DNA of 50,906 nt from Burkholderiales bacterium (GCA_030683105.1 JAUXMZ010000070.1:1-50906); one strand, 5' to 3'; counted from the stretch's first letter, positions 40,951-49,963 are shown. Numbers and translations: made by a program. The notes: generated from the sequence alone by a model not told the origin.

Positions 40951-43298
40951 TCTCTCGTTTTGAGTACTGCAACCAGGTCCATGCGGTCGATGCGCCGGCG
41001 CACGATCAGCGCGCTGATCACGCCTGCCGCCAGCGTGGCCAGCGTTGCGTAGGCGTAGGTGCGCGGCTCGATGATCAGCGGAATCTCGAAAGTTTCGCTG
41101 TGTATGAGCTGCACGATGCCGAACGACAGCCAGTAGCCGAGCAGCCAGCCCAGCGGCAGTGCCAGGATCAATTCGATCGCCAGTTCTCCCAGCAATAATC
41201 CCGACACCTCGCCGCGCGTGAAGCCCAGCACGCGCAGGCTAGCCAGTTCCCAGGCGCGCTCGGCGAGCGCGATCCGCGCGTTGTTGTAGACCACGCCCAC
41301 GGCAATCACCGCGGCGAAAACCGTGAGTATCCCAGTGTAAACGAGGATAAAGCGCGCGGAGGTGTCGCGGAAGTTCTGGATGATGGGATCGATTTCCACC
41401 GCCGCCGCGATCTTCGGCGTCTGCTTGACCTGGCTGAAGAACGCCTCGCGCCGTGAGGTATCGAACTGGATGCGCACCGAGGTGATGCTGTCGCCTTCAC
41501 CCAGCAGCCGGTTCAGGGCATCGCGGGCCATGTACGCGCGCAGCTCCACGAGTTCGTTGACCAGGCCGCTGACCACGACCCGTTTCTTCGCGCGTTTGCC
41601 CTGCAGAAATTCGATCCATACCGTGTCGCCGGGGACCACCTCCAGCCGCCGGGCGAGACGCTCGCTCATCACGATACCCTCGGCCGGCAGCGCGACGGTG
41701 TTGAGCTGGGCATCGAGCAGCTGGCGCATTTGCGAGTCTTCAGGCAGTCCGAGCAGCGTGGTGCGATAGCTCAGATGCCCGTTGCGAAAGCGCACTGGCG
41801 CATCGCGCGCGGCTTCCGCGCGCAGCACCCCGGGCAGGCGCGCCACGTCCTGGAGCGCGGAGGAGGATACCGGGTCGGTGAGCACGAGGCTGACATGCTG
41901 GCGTTCGCGCAGGCGGAATTCCACGTCCAGCAGGTAGTCGATCGCGTCCCGCCACCAGGTGCCGGAAATGAGGATGGCGATCGCGCAACTGATGCCGAGT
42001 GTCGTCAGCAGCGCGCGCAGCGGGCGCCGCTCCATGTCTCTCAGGATCATCCGCACCTGCGGCGAATAAAGATGGCCATAACCGAGGCGCTCCAGCAGCG
42101 TTGGCCTGAATATCGGCGGCGAGGCGGGGCGCATGGCTTCGGCGGGCGGCAGCCGCACCACCCGCGTGAGGGCGTTGAACGCGCCCAGTGCCGCGGCCGC
42201 CAGCGAAACGACGCTGGCCACAATCGGGATCCAGGGCTGAATGCGGAATTCGAGCGTGGGGAAATGGAAGAACTTCGCGTACATCCCGGTCATCGCGGAT
42301 CCGAGCCAGGCACCGATCGCGATCCCGAGCACGATGCCCAGCGCAACGATCACCAGCACGAACTTCAGATAATGCATGCCGATCGCAACGTTGGGGTAGC
42401 CCAGCGCCTTCAACGCGGCGATCTGGTTGCGCTGGGTGCCGATCTGGCGCGCGACGACGACATTGAGCAGGAATACCGCGACGGCGAGAAACACGCTAGG
42501 CAGCACGATGCCGAACACCTTCTGCTCGTTGATCTCCTGGGTCAGCGCGCGATGCGAGAACTGTTCGTCGCGCCCGTAGGCGCCGGTGCCGCCGTAGGGT
42601 TCGAGCAGGCGGTCGAGCGCATCGAGTGCGGCCTGCTGCGAGGCGCCGTGCGCCAGGCGCACCGCCGCCCGGTTGAACGCGCCTTCCATGTTGTAGGCCG
42701 CCGCGAGCCGCTCGCGGCCCATCCAGAAAATGCCGAAACTCTTGTCGTCGGCCAGGCCGCCGCGCCCGGCAAATATGTATTCGGGCGAGAGCACGATGCC
42801 CGCGATGTCGAGCTGCTCGCGCCTGCCGTTGAGCAGTGCCGCCACGCGGTCCCCGGGCTGCAGCCCGCGCGCCTTGGCGAACGCCTCGCCCACCAGCACC
42901 TCGTTGGATGCGGGCGCGGCGATCCAGCGACCGGCCATCAGGGTCAGCCGGTTCACGCGCGGGTTGCCGCTAGCGGGCAGCGCGATGATGTGTCCGGTCA
43001 CCGGCTCGACGACATCGGGCAGGTCGAGCAGCACGTCGTAGGCGATCGTGGTTTCGGTTTCGGCCACGCCGGGGATGTCGAGCAGTCTCGCCTCGATGAT
43101 GGAGGGTGCGCGCTTGACGGTCACGAATACATGGGCGAAGCGCGCCTGATCGTAATAGTCCTGCTGCAGCGAGCGCAGCGAATCGTAGGTCGAGAGCGAC
43201 GCAATGAAGCCGCCGATGCCGCTCGCCACCACCAGGGCTATGGTCAGCACCTGGGTCTTGACGCGCCACAGATCGCGCAAGAGTTTTCTGTCGAGCAT
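40947..43298 (-). CDS. ABC exporter permease, double FtsX-domain type
   Basis: A 783-residue permease from MLDRKLLRDLWRVKTQVLTI (ATG at 43298); codons further upstream overlap the ATPase gene. It holds two FtsX-type units: a first segment (about residues 15-35), large periplasmic domain, three segments around 265-400 (VFGIVLPSVFLAVAVFLLNV, FVLVIVALGIVLGIAIGAWL), then a second set starting at LRALLTTLGISCAIAILISG and ending FILVYTGILTVFAAVIAVGV, LLGELAIELILALPLGWLLG and TYAYATLATLAAGVISALIV. This eight- to ten-segment form is found in lipoprotein/peptide exporters of unknown substrate. The stop overlaps the adaptor start. Confidence 0.9.
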   Translation of the reverse strand: MLDRKLLRDLWRVKTQVLTIALVVASGIGGFIASLSTYDSLRSLQQDYYDQARFAHVFVTVKRAPSIIEARLLDIPGVAETETTIAYDVLLDLPDVVEPVTGHIIALPASGNPRVNRLTLMAGRWIAAPASNEVLVGEAFAKARGLQPGDRVAALLNGRREQLDIAGIVLSPEYIFAGRGGLADDKSFGIFWMGRERLAAAYNMEGAFNRAAVRLAHGASQQAALDALDRLLEPYGGTGAYGRDEQFSHRALTQEINEQKVFGIVLPSVFLAVAVFLLNVVVARQIGTQRNQIAALKALGYPNVAIGMHYLKFVLVIVALGIVLGIAIGAWLGSAMTGMYAKFFHFPTLEFRIQPWIPIVASVVSLAAAALGAFNALTRVVRLPPAEAMRPASPPIFRPTLLERLGYGHLYSPQVRMILRDMERRPLRALLTTLGISCAIAILISGTWWRDAIDYLLDVEFRLRERQHVSLVLTDPVSSSALQDVARLPGVLRAEAARDAPVRFRNGHLSYRTTLLGLPEDSQMRQLLDAQLNTVALPAEGIVMSERLARRLEVVPGDTVWIEFLQGKRAKKRVVVSGLVNELVELRAYMARDALNRLLGEGDSITSVRIQFDTSRREAFFSQVKQTPKIAAAVEIDPIIQNFRDTSARFILVYTGILTVFAAVIAVGVVYNNARIALAERAWELASLRVLGFTRGEVSGLLLGELAIELILALPLGWLLGYWLSFGIVQLIHSETFEIPLIIEPRTYAYATLATLAAGVISALIVRRRIDRMDLVAVLKTRE

Positions 43299-43300
43299 CC

Positions 43301-44032
43301 TCACCAGGAAATCTCCTCTGGCGTGAGCTTGGCGGCGTTGGCCTGCACCGACGCGATGCGCCCGTCCGCCAGCTGCATTACCCGGTCGGCAATTTTGGCG
43401 ATCGGCGCGTTGTGGGTGATGACCACCGCGGTGGTGCCCAGCTCGCGGTTGATCCGGGCGATCACCTCCAACACCAGCTTGCCGGTCGGATAGTCGAGCG
43501 CGCCGGTGGGCTCGTCGCACAACAGCACGTCCGGGCGTTTGGCGACGGCCCGCGCTATCGCCACGCGCTGCTGTTCGCCGCCCGAGAGCTGCGACGGATA
43601 GTGATCGAGCCGGTCGCCGAGCCCGACCAGTGCCAGCGCCTCGTCCGGGCGCATCGGGTTTTCCGCCATCTCGGTCACCAGCGCCACGTTCTCGCGCGCA
43701 GTCAGGCTCGGGATCAGATTGTAGAACTGGAACACGAAGCCGACGTGTTCGCGGCGGTAGCGCGTCAGTTCCATTTCGCCGGCGGCGGTCAGATCATGGT
43801 CGCGCCATACCGCCGTGCCGCTGGTCGGCGTATCGAGGCCGCCGAGGATGTTGAGCAGCGTCGATTTGCCGCTGCCTGACGGGCCCAGCAGCACCACGAA
43901 TTCACCCTGATGGATTTCGAGGTCGACGCCGCGCAGCGCGTGGACCTCGATTTCGCCCATGCGGTAGGTTTTGGTCAGGCCGCGGGCGACAAACACGGCG
44001 CCCGGTGCCGGGGATGGGTCGCGGTGCGGCAT
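43301..44032 (-). CDS. ABC exporter ATPase (LolD/MacB-like)
   Basis: An ATPase with Walker [10 protein letters not shown], signature [10 protein letters not shown] and Walker [13 protein letters not shown]. The frame can begin at GTG 44071 (256 residues) or ATG 44032 (243 residues, [20 protein letters not shown]). I chose 44032 because the Fnr/Dnr site at 44104-44117 and its -10 (44082-44077) predict transcription starting near 44069-44070, which would leave GTG 44071 outside the message. Neither start has a clear ribosome site. Its stop is 2 bases before the permease start. Confidence 0.85.
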   Translation of the reverse strand: MPHRDPSPAPGAVFVARGLTKTYRMGEIEVHALRGVDLEIHQGEFVVLLGPSGSGKSTLLNILGGLDTPTSGTAVWRDHDLTAAGEMELTRYRREHVGFVFQFYNLIPSLTARENVALVTEMAENPMRPDEALALVGLGDRLDHYPSQLSGGEQQRVAIARAVAKRPDVLLCDEPTGALDYPTGKLVLEVIARINRELGTTAVVITHNAPIAKIADRVMQLADGRIASVQANAAKLTPEEISW

Positions 44033-44076
44033 GCGCTTTGGTGGTTTCGTCCGGTCGCGGGACACAGGCACACTTA

Positions 44077-44117
44077 ATAGTATGTGCCATTAAAATCAAT
44101 CAGTTGACTTAGATCAA
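44077..44117 (-). promoter_or_regulatory. Fnr/Dnr site and -10 before the second ABC exporter
   Basis: TTGAC-TTAG-ATCAA (44104-44117), 9 of 10 consensus bases; on the minus strand TACTAT (44082-44077) follows after 21 bases. Predicted start 44069-44070. Confidence 0.7.
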
Positions 44118-44203
44118 CAGGCCAGGGAAAACGTGGTCGGCAGGCCGGACGGATCCAGCTGCCGCCCGAAACCGCGGGATTCCGGGCGGAGGTGGCGCGC
44201 GGT

Positions 44204-44647
44204 TCAGCGGTAAACCACCACCGGGATCTTGGTGTGCGTGAGCACCTTGGTGGCTTCACTGCCCAACAGCAGCCGCGACAGACCGGTGCGGCCGTGCGAG
44301 GCCATGAAGATGGCATCGCATTTGTATTTTTTTGCTGCCCTGACGATTTGGTCAGCCGGAAAATCGCTGGTCGTGTAGTAGCATCCGCACGCTACGCCGG
44401 CTGCTGCGGCAGCCTTCTTGATTACGTCGAGATGGCGCTGCGCGATCTTCTTGGAGTTCGCCGCAAACTGCTGTGGCGAGATGAAATCAGGCGGGACATA
44501 ATCGGCGTAAATGTTATAACGATAGGCGGGGGCGACATGGAAACCGGTCATCCGCGAGCCCATTTTTTTGGCAAATTCGGCTGCTTTTTTGGCTGCCTTG
44601 CGGGATAACGCCGAACCATCGGTCGGCACCAATATGTTCTTGAACAT
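44204..44647 (-). CDS. Universal stress protein UspA family
   Basis: A 147-residue single-domain Usp. MFKNILVPTDGSALSRKAAK is the family N-terminus with the ATP-site Asp, and IFMASHGRTGLSRLLLGSEA holds the G-x2-G-x9-G-S nucleotide-binding motif, so it should belong to the ATP-binding Usp class; THTKIPVVVYR is the closing strand. Usp proteins of this type are induced by oxygen limitation in pseudomonads and mycobacteria. It starts 65 bases after the periplasmic-protein gene on the same strand, so it may share that gene's promoter near 45182-45222; no Fnr-type site lies directly upstream. Confidence 0.93.
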   Translation of the reverse strand: MFKNILVPTDGSALSRKAAKKAAEFAKKMGSRMTGFHVAPAYRYNIYADYVPPDFISPQQFAANSKKIAQRHLDVIKKAAAAAGVACGCYYTTSDFPADQIVRAAKKYKCDAIFMASHGRTGLSRLLLGSEATKVLTHTKIPVVVYR

Positions 44648-44712
44648 TATCGTCTCCGTTGTTGTTGGTTATGTAATTCTAAATCATTGAATTTACGTAT
44701 TAATTACTGCAT

Positions 44713-45120
44713 CTAACGCGGACCGGGGCCGCTGCCGTCGCGGCGCGGTCCCATCCCGCTTCCTGGGCCCGCTCCCGTTCCAGGCCCCATCCCGGCGCCC
44801 GGACCCTTGCCGGGACCGGAATCCGTGCGCGGCTTATCGGGCAGGGTCACGCCGCGCTCCTTGGCGCGCACCTGCATCGCCTGATGGTGCTCGGCGCGCA
44901 CTGCCTCGCGTGCTTCAGGCGTCTTGGCGGCGCGCATCCTGGCGCGGTATTCGTCGCGTTCCTGCTGCGTCATCAATTGGCTGCCGTAGATGGGTGGCGC
45001 CATCTTTTTTGCCGCCGGTTTCGGCGACTGTTGTTCCGCGGACTGCGACACTCCTGCGGTTGTCATGGCGATTGCTGCTGACATTATCGCGATCAGGAAG
45101 GTGTGCTTTGTTCTGTTCAT
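44713..45120 (-). CDS. Small exported protein with Gly/Pro/Met-rich tail
   Basis: About 135 residues from MNRTKHTFLIAIMSAAIAMT (ATG at 45120, AGGA upstream), with a signal peptide cleaved near SQSA-EQQ. The middle (PPIYGSQLMTQQERDEYRAR to EARDAVRAEHH-like HHQAMQVRAKERGV) is helical and has the YGSQLMTQQE motif I have seen in small periplasmic proteins of betaproteobacteria. The tail is low-complexity with repeated GPG(A/T/S)GMGPG units, ending GSGPGPR. Function unknown. It is divergent from ccoN across an Fnr/Dnr-type site; TACATT (45187-45182) lies 21 bases away on this strand. Confidence 0.75.
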   Translation of the reverse strand: MNRTKHTFLIAIMSAAIAMTTAGVSQSAEQQSPKPAAKKMAPPIYGSQLMTQQERDEYRARMRAAKTPEAREAVRAEHHQAMQVRAKERGVTLPDKPRTDSGPGKGPGAGMGPGTGAGPGSGMGPRRDGSGPGPR

Positions 45121-45208
45121 GCTGAGCATCCTTATCCGGCGTAGTCTCCAAGGCGCTACGCTTACCCCTTGCAATACTGACAATGTATGATGTTTGAAAT
45201 CCGGCCTT

Positions 45209-45250
45209 TTGATGTAGGTCAAGTCAGGGTGATTTCCTGTCGCTTAGCAT
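45209..45250 (+). promoter_or_regulatory. Fnr/Dnr site and -10 before ccoN
   Basis: TTGAT-GTAG-GTCAA (45209-45222), 9 of 10 consensus bases; TAGCAT (45245-45250) follows after 22 bases. Predicted start near 45257, so the ATG at 45285 (with GGGAGGAG) is the usable one, not the ATG at 45258. Confidence 0.72.
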
Positions 45251-45284
45251 TCGTTCCATGCCGTTTATTCTGGGAGGAGCAGGG

Positions 45285-46709
45285 ATGGAAACGCAGTCCA
45301 CGTACAATTACAGGGTGATACGTCAATTTTCGATCATGACGGTGGTGTGGGGCGTGGTCGGCATGCTGGTCGGCGTATTTATCGCTGCCCAGTTGATCTG
45401 GCCCGAGCTCAATCTGGCGCCATGGCTGTCGTATGGCCGCCTGCGTCCATTGCATACCAACGCGGTGATCTTCGCCTTTGGCGGTTCGGCGCTGTTTGCG
45501 ACCTCCTATTACGTGGTGCAGCGCACCTGTCACGCGCCCCTGTTCAGCCCGGCCCTCGCCGCGTTTACGTTCTGGGGCTGGCAGGCGGTCATCGTGCTGG
45601 CGGCCATCACCCTGCCGCTGGGCTACACCTCTTCCAAGGAATATGCCGAGCTGGAATGGCCGATCGACATCCTGATCACCCTCGTGTGGGTCTCCTATGC
45701 GATCGTGTTCTTCGGCACCATCGCCAAGCGCAAGACCCCGCACATCTATGTCGCCAACTGGTTCTTCGGTGCGTTCATACTCACGGTCGCGCTGCTGCAT
45801 ATCGTCAACAGCGCCGCGATCCCGGTCTCGCTGTGGAAATCCTACTCGGCATACGCCGGCGTGCAGGACGCAATGGTGCAGTGGTGGTACGGCCACAATG
45901 CGGTAGGGTTTTTCCTGACGGCGGGATTTCTCGGCATGATGTATTACTTCATTCCCAAGCAGGCCGAACGCCCGGTCTATTCCTACCGGTTGTCGGTGGT
46001 GCATTTCTGGTCGCTGATTTTTACCTATATGTGGGCGGGTCCGCACCATCTGCATTACACCGCGCTGCCCGACTGGGCGCAGTCCGTCGGCATGGTCTTC
46101 TCGCTGATCCTGCTGGCGCCGTCATGGGGCGGCATGATCAACGGCATGATGACCCTGTCGGGCGCCTGGCATAAGCTGCGCACCGATCCTATCCTCAAGT
46201 TCCTCATCGTGTCACTGTCGTTTTATGGCATGTCGACCTTCGAAGGGCCGATGATGTCGATCAAGACGGTCAACGCGCTGTCGCATTACACCGACTGGAC
46301 GATAGGCCACGTGCATTCGGGTGCGCTGGGATGGGTGGGCATGATCACGATAGGCAGTCTCTATTATCTGATTCCGCGGTTGTTCGGCCGCACCGAGATG
46401 CACAGTGTGCGTCTCATCACCCTGCATTTCTGGGTTGCGACCATAGGCATCGTGCTTTATATCGCGGCGATGTGGATTGCGGGAGTCATGCAGGGACTCA
46501 TGTGGCGCGCCGTCGATCCGGATGGCACGCTCTCCTACACCTTTGCCGAGTCAGTGAAGGCGACCTATCCCTACTACATGATCCGGCTGTTGGGCGGGAT
46601 CCTTTATCTTTCGGGGATGCTGATCATGGCCTATAACGTGTGGAAAACCTGCGTTGGCCACAAACCGGTGGACGCACCCATTCCCGCCGTGCAGCCGGCG
46701 CACGGATAA
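45285..46709 (+). CDS. ccoN: cbb3-type cytochrome c oxidase subunit I
   Basis: The 474-residue catalytic subunit of the high-affinity cbb3 oxidase, with 12 membrane segments and the heme b / heme b3-CuB centre. The start [20 protein letters not shown] is chosen for its strong GGGAGGAG and for the promoter position; the usual family length is matched. Ligand motifs include [40 protein letters not shown] (CuB His), [20 protein letters not shown] (His pair) and [20 protein letters not shown] (heme His). It heads ccoNOQP, with ccoG and ccoH following. Confidence 0.98.
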   Translation: METQSTYNYRVIRQFSIMTVVWGVVGMLVGVFIAAQLIWPELNLAPWLSYGRLRPLHTNAVIFAFGGSALFATSYYVVQRTCHAPLFSPALAAFTFWGWQAVIVLAAITLPLGYTSSKEYAELEWPIDILITLVWVSYAIVFFGTIAKRKTPHIYVANWFFGAFILTVALLHIVNSAAIPVSLWKSYSAYAGVQDAMVQWWYGHNAVGFFLTAGFLGMMYYFIPKQAERPVYSYRLSVVHFWSLIFTYMWAGPHHLHYTALPDWAQSVGMVFSLILLAPSWGGMINGMMTLSGAWHKLRTDPILKFLIVSLSFYGMSTFEGPMMSIKTVNALSHYTDWTIGHVHSGALGWVGMITIGSLYYLIPRLFGRTEMHSVRLITLHFWVATIGIVLYIAAMWIAGVMQGLMWRAVDPDGTLSYTFAESVKATYPYYMIRLLGGILYLSGMLIMAYNVWKTCVGHKPVDAPIPAVQPAHG

Positions 46710-46724
46710 ATGGAGAAACATAAA

Positions 46725-47345
46725 ATGAGTTCGACATCCGGTCACGAACTGATCGAAAAAAATATCGGGCTGATGGTGGCGCTGATCATTGCGGTGGTCA
46801 GCGTTGCCGGCCTGGTGGAAATCGTCCCGCTGTTTTTCCAGAAGTCGACGATGCAGCCGGTGGCTGGACTGAAGCCGTACACACCGCTGCAGCTGTCGGG
46901 CCGGGATATCTACATTCGCGAGGGCTGCAACAACTGCCACTCTCAGATGATACGGCCGTTCCGCGCCGAAACCGAGCGCTATGGACATTATTCCGTCGCC
47001 GGTGAATTCGTCTACGATCATCCGTTCCTGTGGGGGTCGAAGCGCACCGGACCCGATCTGGCGCGCGTTGGCCTGCGCTATTCTGACGAATGGCACCGCG
47101 AGCATCTCACCAACCCGCGCGATGTCGTGCCCGAATCCAATATGCCGGCCTATGCCTGGCTGGCTCGCACCCCGCTGGTTCCCGCCGAGCTTCCGGCCAA
47201 ACTGCGCGCCCTGCGCACGCTCGGTGTGCCCTACACCGACGCGGATATCGCCGCCGCCGCGGACAGCGTCAAAGGCAAGACCGAGATGGACGCGGTCATC
47301 GCGTACCTGCAGGGCCTGGGTACCGTATTGAGAAACGTGAGGTAA
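46725..47345 (+). CDS. ccoO: cbb3-type cytochrome c oxidase subunit II (mono-heme c)
   Basis: A 206-residue membrane-anchored cytochrome c. One N-terminal segment ([20 protein letters not shown]) is followed by the heme motif CNNCH ([20 protein letters not shown], about residues 67-71) and a later Met ([12 protein letters not shown]) as likely axial ligand. The start is the ATG at 46725 with GGAG 9 bases upstream; an ATG directly after the ccoN stop (46710) would lack a ribosome site. Confidence 0.97.
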   Translation: MSSTSGHELIEKNIGLMVALIIAVVSVAGLVEIVPLFFQKSTMQPVAGLKPYTPLQLSGRDIYIREGCNNCHSQMIRPFRAETERYGHYSVAGEFVYDHPFLWGSKRTGPDLARVGLRYSDEWHREHLTNPRDVVPESNMPAYAWLARTPLVPAELPAKLRALRTLGVPYTDADIAAAADSVKGKTEMDAVIAYLQGLGTVLRNVR

Positions 47346-47350
47346 CGCGC

Positions 47351-47512
47351 ATGGACATCAATCTCGCAAGATCGGTGGTGACGGTGCTGCTGCTGCTGGC
47401 GTTTATCGGCATCGTGGCATGGGCGTGGAGCGGCAAGCGCAAACAGGCATTCGATGAGGCGGCGCGGCTGCCTTTCGATGATGAAACGGATGCGGCGGGG
47501 ACATCGAAATGA
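47351..47512 (+). CDS. ccoQ: cbb3 oxidase small subunit CcoQ
   Basis: A 53-residue single-span protein, MDINLARSVVTVLLLLAFIG then IVAWAWSGKRKQAFDEAARL PF, with the aromatic/basic motif after the membrane segment typical of CcoQ, which stabilises the complex. It starts 5 bases after ccoO and overlaps ccoP by four bases. Confidence 0.92.
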   Translation: MDINLARSVVTVLLLLAFIGIVAWAWSGKRKQAFDEAARLPFDDETDAAGTSK

Positions 47513-48444
47513 GCGATTTTACGCATGACGCGTGGGGTATCTATATCGCGGTCATCACGCTGGTGAGCATAGTCGCCTGCGCGGTATTGCTCAAAACTTT
47601 TTCGACCAAGCGCGTAGCGCCGGGAGAGAAGGTCGATACCACCCACCATACCTGGGACGAGGATCTCAGCGAATGGAACAATCCGCTGCCGCTCTGGTGG
47701 ATGTGGTTGTTCTATATCACCATCGTCTTCGGCCTCATCTATCTCGTGCTCTATCCGGGACTCGGCACCTATACCGGCTACCTGGGCTGGAGTTCGCGCG
47801 GCCAATACCAGGGCGAGCAGGAAAAAGCTGCGGCCACGTTCGGCCCGATTTTTGACAAATTCCTCAAACAGGACCTCAAGGCAGTCGCCGCCGATCCGGA
47901 GGCGCGGCAGATAGGGCAGCGGCTGTTCCTGAACTATTGCGCGCAGTGCCATGGTTCGGATGCCGGTGGCGGCAAGGGCTTTCCCAGCCTGCGCGACCAT
48001 GACTGGCTCTACGGCGGCGAACCCGAAACCATCAAGGCCAGCATTACCAACGGCCGCAACGGCGTGATGCCGCCGCAGGGCGCGGCAGTGGGCGGCGACG
48101 AAGGCGCCAAAAACGTCGCGCATTACGTGTTGTCGCTCTCCGGGCGCACCCATGACAGCCTGCGCGCGTTCAGCGGCAAGGCCAGGTTCAATACGGCATG
48201 CGCGGCATGCCACGGCGCCGACGGCAAGGGCAACCAGACGCTGGGCGCACCCAATCTGACCGACAAGATCTGGCTCTATGGCGGATCCGAGAGCAACATC
48301 ATCGAGACCATCATGAAAGGACGAGGTACCAATATGGTGGCCGGAGGTGTCAGCGTCATGCCGGCGCATAAAGACATCCTCGACGGCGGCAAGATCCATG
48401 TGCTTGCGGCCTACGTCTGGGGTTTATCGAATGTCGGGAAGTGA
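47509..48444 (+). CDS. ccoP: cbb3-type cytochrome c oxidase subunit III (di-heme c)
   Basis: A 311-residue membrane-anchored di-heme cytochrome c, the electron entry point of the oxidase. Two membrane segments (residues 11-30, and about 63-82, WMWLFYITIVFGLIYLVLYP) surround the linker DTTHHTWDEDLSEWNNPLPL that is typical of CcoP. Heme motifs are CAQCH near residue 144 (NYCAQCHGSDAGGGKGFPSL) and CAACH near residue 231 (TACAACHGADGKGNQTLGAP), with Met ligands in GVMPPQGA and VSVMPAHK. Start overlaps ccoQ. Confidence 0.98.
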   Translation: MSDFTHDAWGIYIAVITLVSIVACAVLLKTFSTKRVAPGEKVDTTHHTWDEDLSEWNNPLPLWWMWLFYITIVFGLIYLVLYPGLGTYTGYLGWSSRGQYQGEQEKAAATFGPIFDKFLKQDLKAVAADPEARQIGQRLFLNYCAQCHGSDAGGGKGFPSLRDHDWLYGGEPETIKASITNGRNGVMPPQGAAVGGDEGAKNVAHYVLSLSGRTHDSLRAFSGKARFNTACAACHGADGKGNQTLGAPNLTDKIWLYGGSESNIIETIMKGRGTNMVAGGVSVMPAHKDILDGGKIHVLAAYVWGLSNVGK

Positions 48445-48543
48445 GTGCCCGCGGCGCATGAGGGTCGCACTTTTCAGGCGTGGCATCACGCCCTCATCAG
48501 CGCTGCGGGTACAGGATACGCACGATAGCCGCGGCGGCCGGCT

Positions 48544-49959
48544 GTGAGTGAGTTGGCGAAACCAACGGCTCCGGCGCAAACGCCGGAAGCCGTGGATCTC
48601 TACGAAGTACGCAAGAAAATATATACGCGCGCGGTGCGCGGCTGGTTCGCCGGCTGGCGCGTGGCTCTGGTGCTGCTCACCCAGCTTGTTTTCTATGGCA
48701 CGCCGTGGCTCGTCTGGAACGGCCGCGAGGCGGTGCTGTTTGATCTGGGCGCGCGCAAGTTCTATATCTTTGGCTGGGTGTTCTGGCCGCAGGACTTTAT
48801 TTTTCTCACCGCGCTGCTGGTGATCTCGGCGCTGGCGCTGTTTCTGTTTACCGCGATCGCCGGGCGGTTATGGTGCGGCTTTGCCTGTCCGCAGACGGTT
48901 TATACCGAGATCTTCATGTGGATCGAGCGTCTCGTGGAAGGCGAGCATATTCAGCGCATGCGCCTGGACAAGGGGACACTCAATCCGCGCAAGTTTTTCC
49001 TGAAGTCGCTCAAGCATGCGATCTGGATTGCGCTTGCGCTGTGGACCGGTTTCACCTTCGTCGGCTACTTTACTCCGATCAAAACTCTGGTCACCGAAGT
49101 GACCCGGTGGGGGCTGGGTCCGTGGGAGACCTTCTGGATCCTGTTTTATGGCTTTGCGACGTACGGCAACGCCGGCTGGATGCGCGAGCAGGTGTGCAAA
49201 TACATGTGCCCCTACTCGCGTTTCCAGAGCGTGATGTTCGATTCCGACACGCTGGTGATCACTTATGACGCCTACCGCGGCGAGCCGCGCGGCTCGCGCA
49301 GCAAGTCGGTCGATTACAAAACAGCGGGTCTGGGCGACTGCGTCGATTGCGGGATCTGTGTGCAGGTCTGCCCGACCGGTATCGACATCCGCCAGGGCAT
49401 GCAATACGAATGCATAGGCTGCGCGGCGTGCATCGACGGCTGCAACCAGGTGATGGACAAGATGGGTTATACACGCGGGCTCATCCGCTATTCGACGGAA
49501 AACGCGATAGAGCGCAAGTATCCGGAAACCAGCATTGTTGCGCATGTGTTCCGGCCCCGCATCATTGCTTACAGCGTGGTGCTGCTGGTGATCACCGTGG
49601 CGGCGCTGGCAGCGCTGTATTTCAGATCGCCGCTCAAGGTCGACGTCATTCGTGACCGCGCAACGCTGGTGCGGGAAGTCGAAGACGGCCTGCTCGAAAA
49701 CGTCTACCGACTGCAGATCATGAACACCGACGAGCGGCCGCGCCGCTACACGATAACCGTGTCGGGTCTGGAGGGCCTCAGGGTGGTCGCGAGACAGCCG
49801 GTGGAGGTCGCCGGCGCCACCACCGAGGCGGTGGCGGTGGCGGTGCGCGTTGATCCGGTCAACATCAAGCCGGGCTCGCACGCCGTCGTGTTCCATGTTG
49901 CGGACAGCGATGATCCGCGGGTCAAAGCCGACGAGAAATCGCGGTTCTATGTGAAATAA
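48544..49959 (+). CDS. ccoG: Cytochrome oxidase accessory iron-sulfur protein CcoG (FixG/RdxA)
   Basis: A 471-residue membrane protein with about five segments and a cytoplasmic ferredoxin domain; known as a copper reductase/transfer factor for cbb3 assembly. WCGFACPQTVYTEIFMWIER is the family signature with a CxxxCP motif, and DCVDCGICVQVCPTGIDIRQ with ECIGCAACIDGCNQVMDKMG forms two [4Fe-4S] sites. A periplasmic Ig-like domain (about residues 355-471) closes the protein. The start is the GTG at 48544 (GTGAGTGAGTTG), 99 bases after ccoP, without a strong ribosome site. Confidence 0.95.
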   Translation: MSELAKPTAPAQTPEAVDLYEVRKKIYTRAVRGWFAGWRVALVLLTQLVFYGTPWLVWNGREAVLFDLGARKFYIFGWVFWPQDFIFLTALLVISALALFLFTAIAGRLWCGFACPQTVYTEIFMWIERLVEGEHIQRMRLDKGTLNPRKFFLKSLKHAIWIALALWTGFTFVGYFTPIKTLVTEVTRWGLGPWETFWILFYGFATYGNAGWMREQVCKYMCPYSRFQSVMFDSDTLVITYDAYRGEPRGSRSKSVDYKTAGLGDCVDCGICVQVCPTGIDIRQGMQYECIGCAACIDGCNQVMDKMGYTRGLIRYSTENAIERKYPETSIVAHVFRPRIIAYSVVLLVITVAALAALYFRSPLKVDVIRDRATLVREVEDGLLENVYRLQIMNTDERPRRYTITVSGLEGLRVVARQPVEVAGATTEAVAVAVRVDPVNIKPGSHAVVFHVADSDDPRVKADEKSRFYVK

Positions 49960-49963
49960 TATT

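Noticed and set aside
41730-43493. A 587-codon plus-strand frame opposite the double-FtsX permease.
   Set aside because: Shadow frame without motifs; the permease has clear membrane and periplasmic domains.
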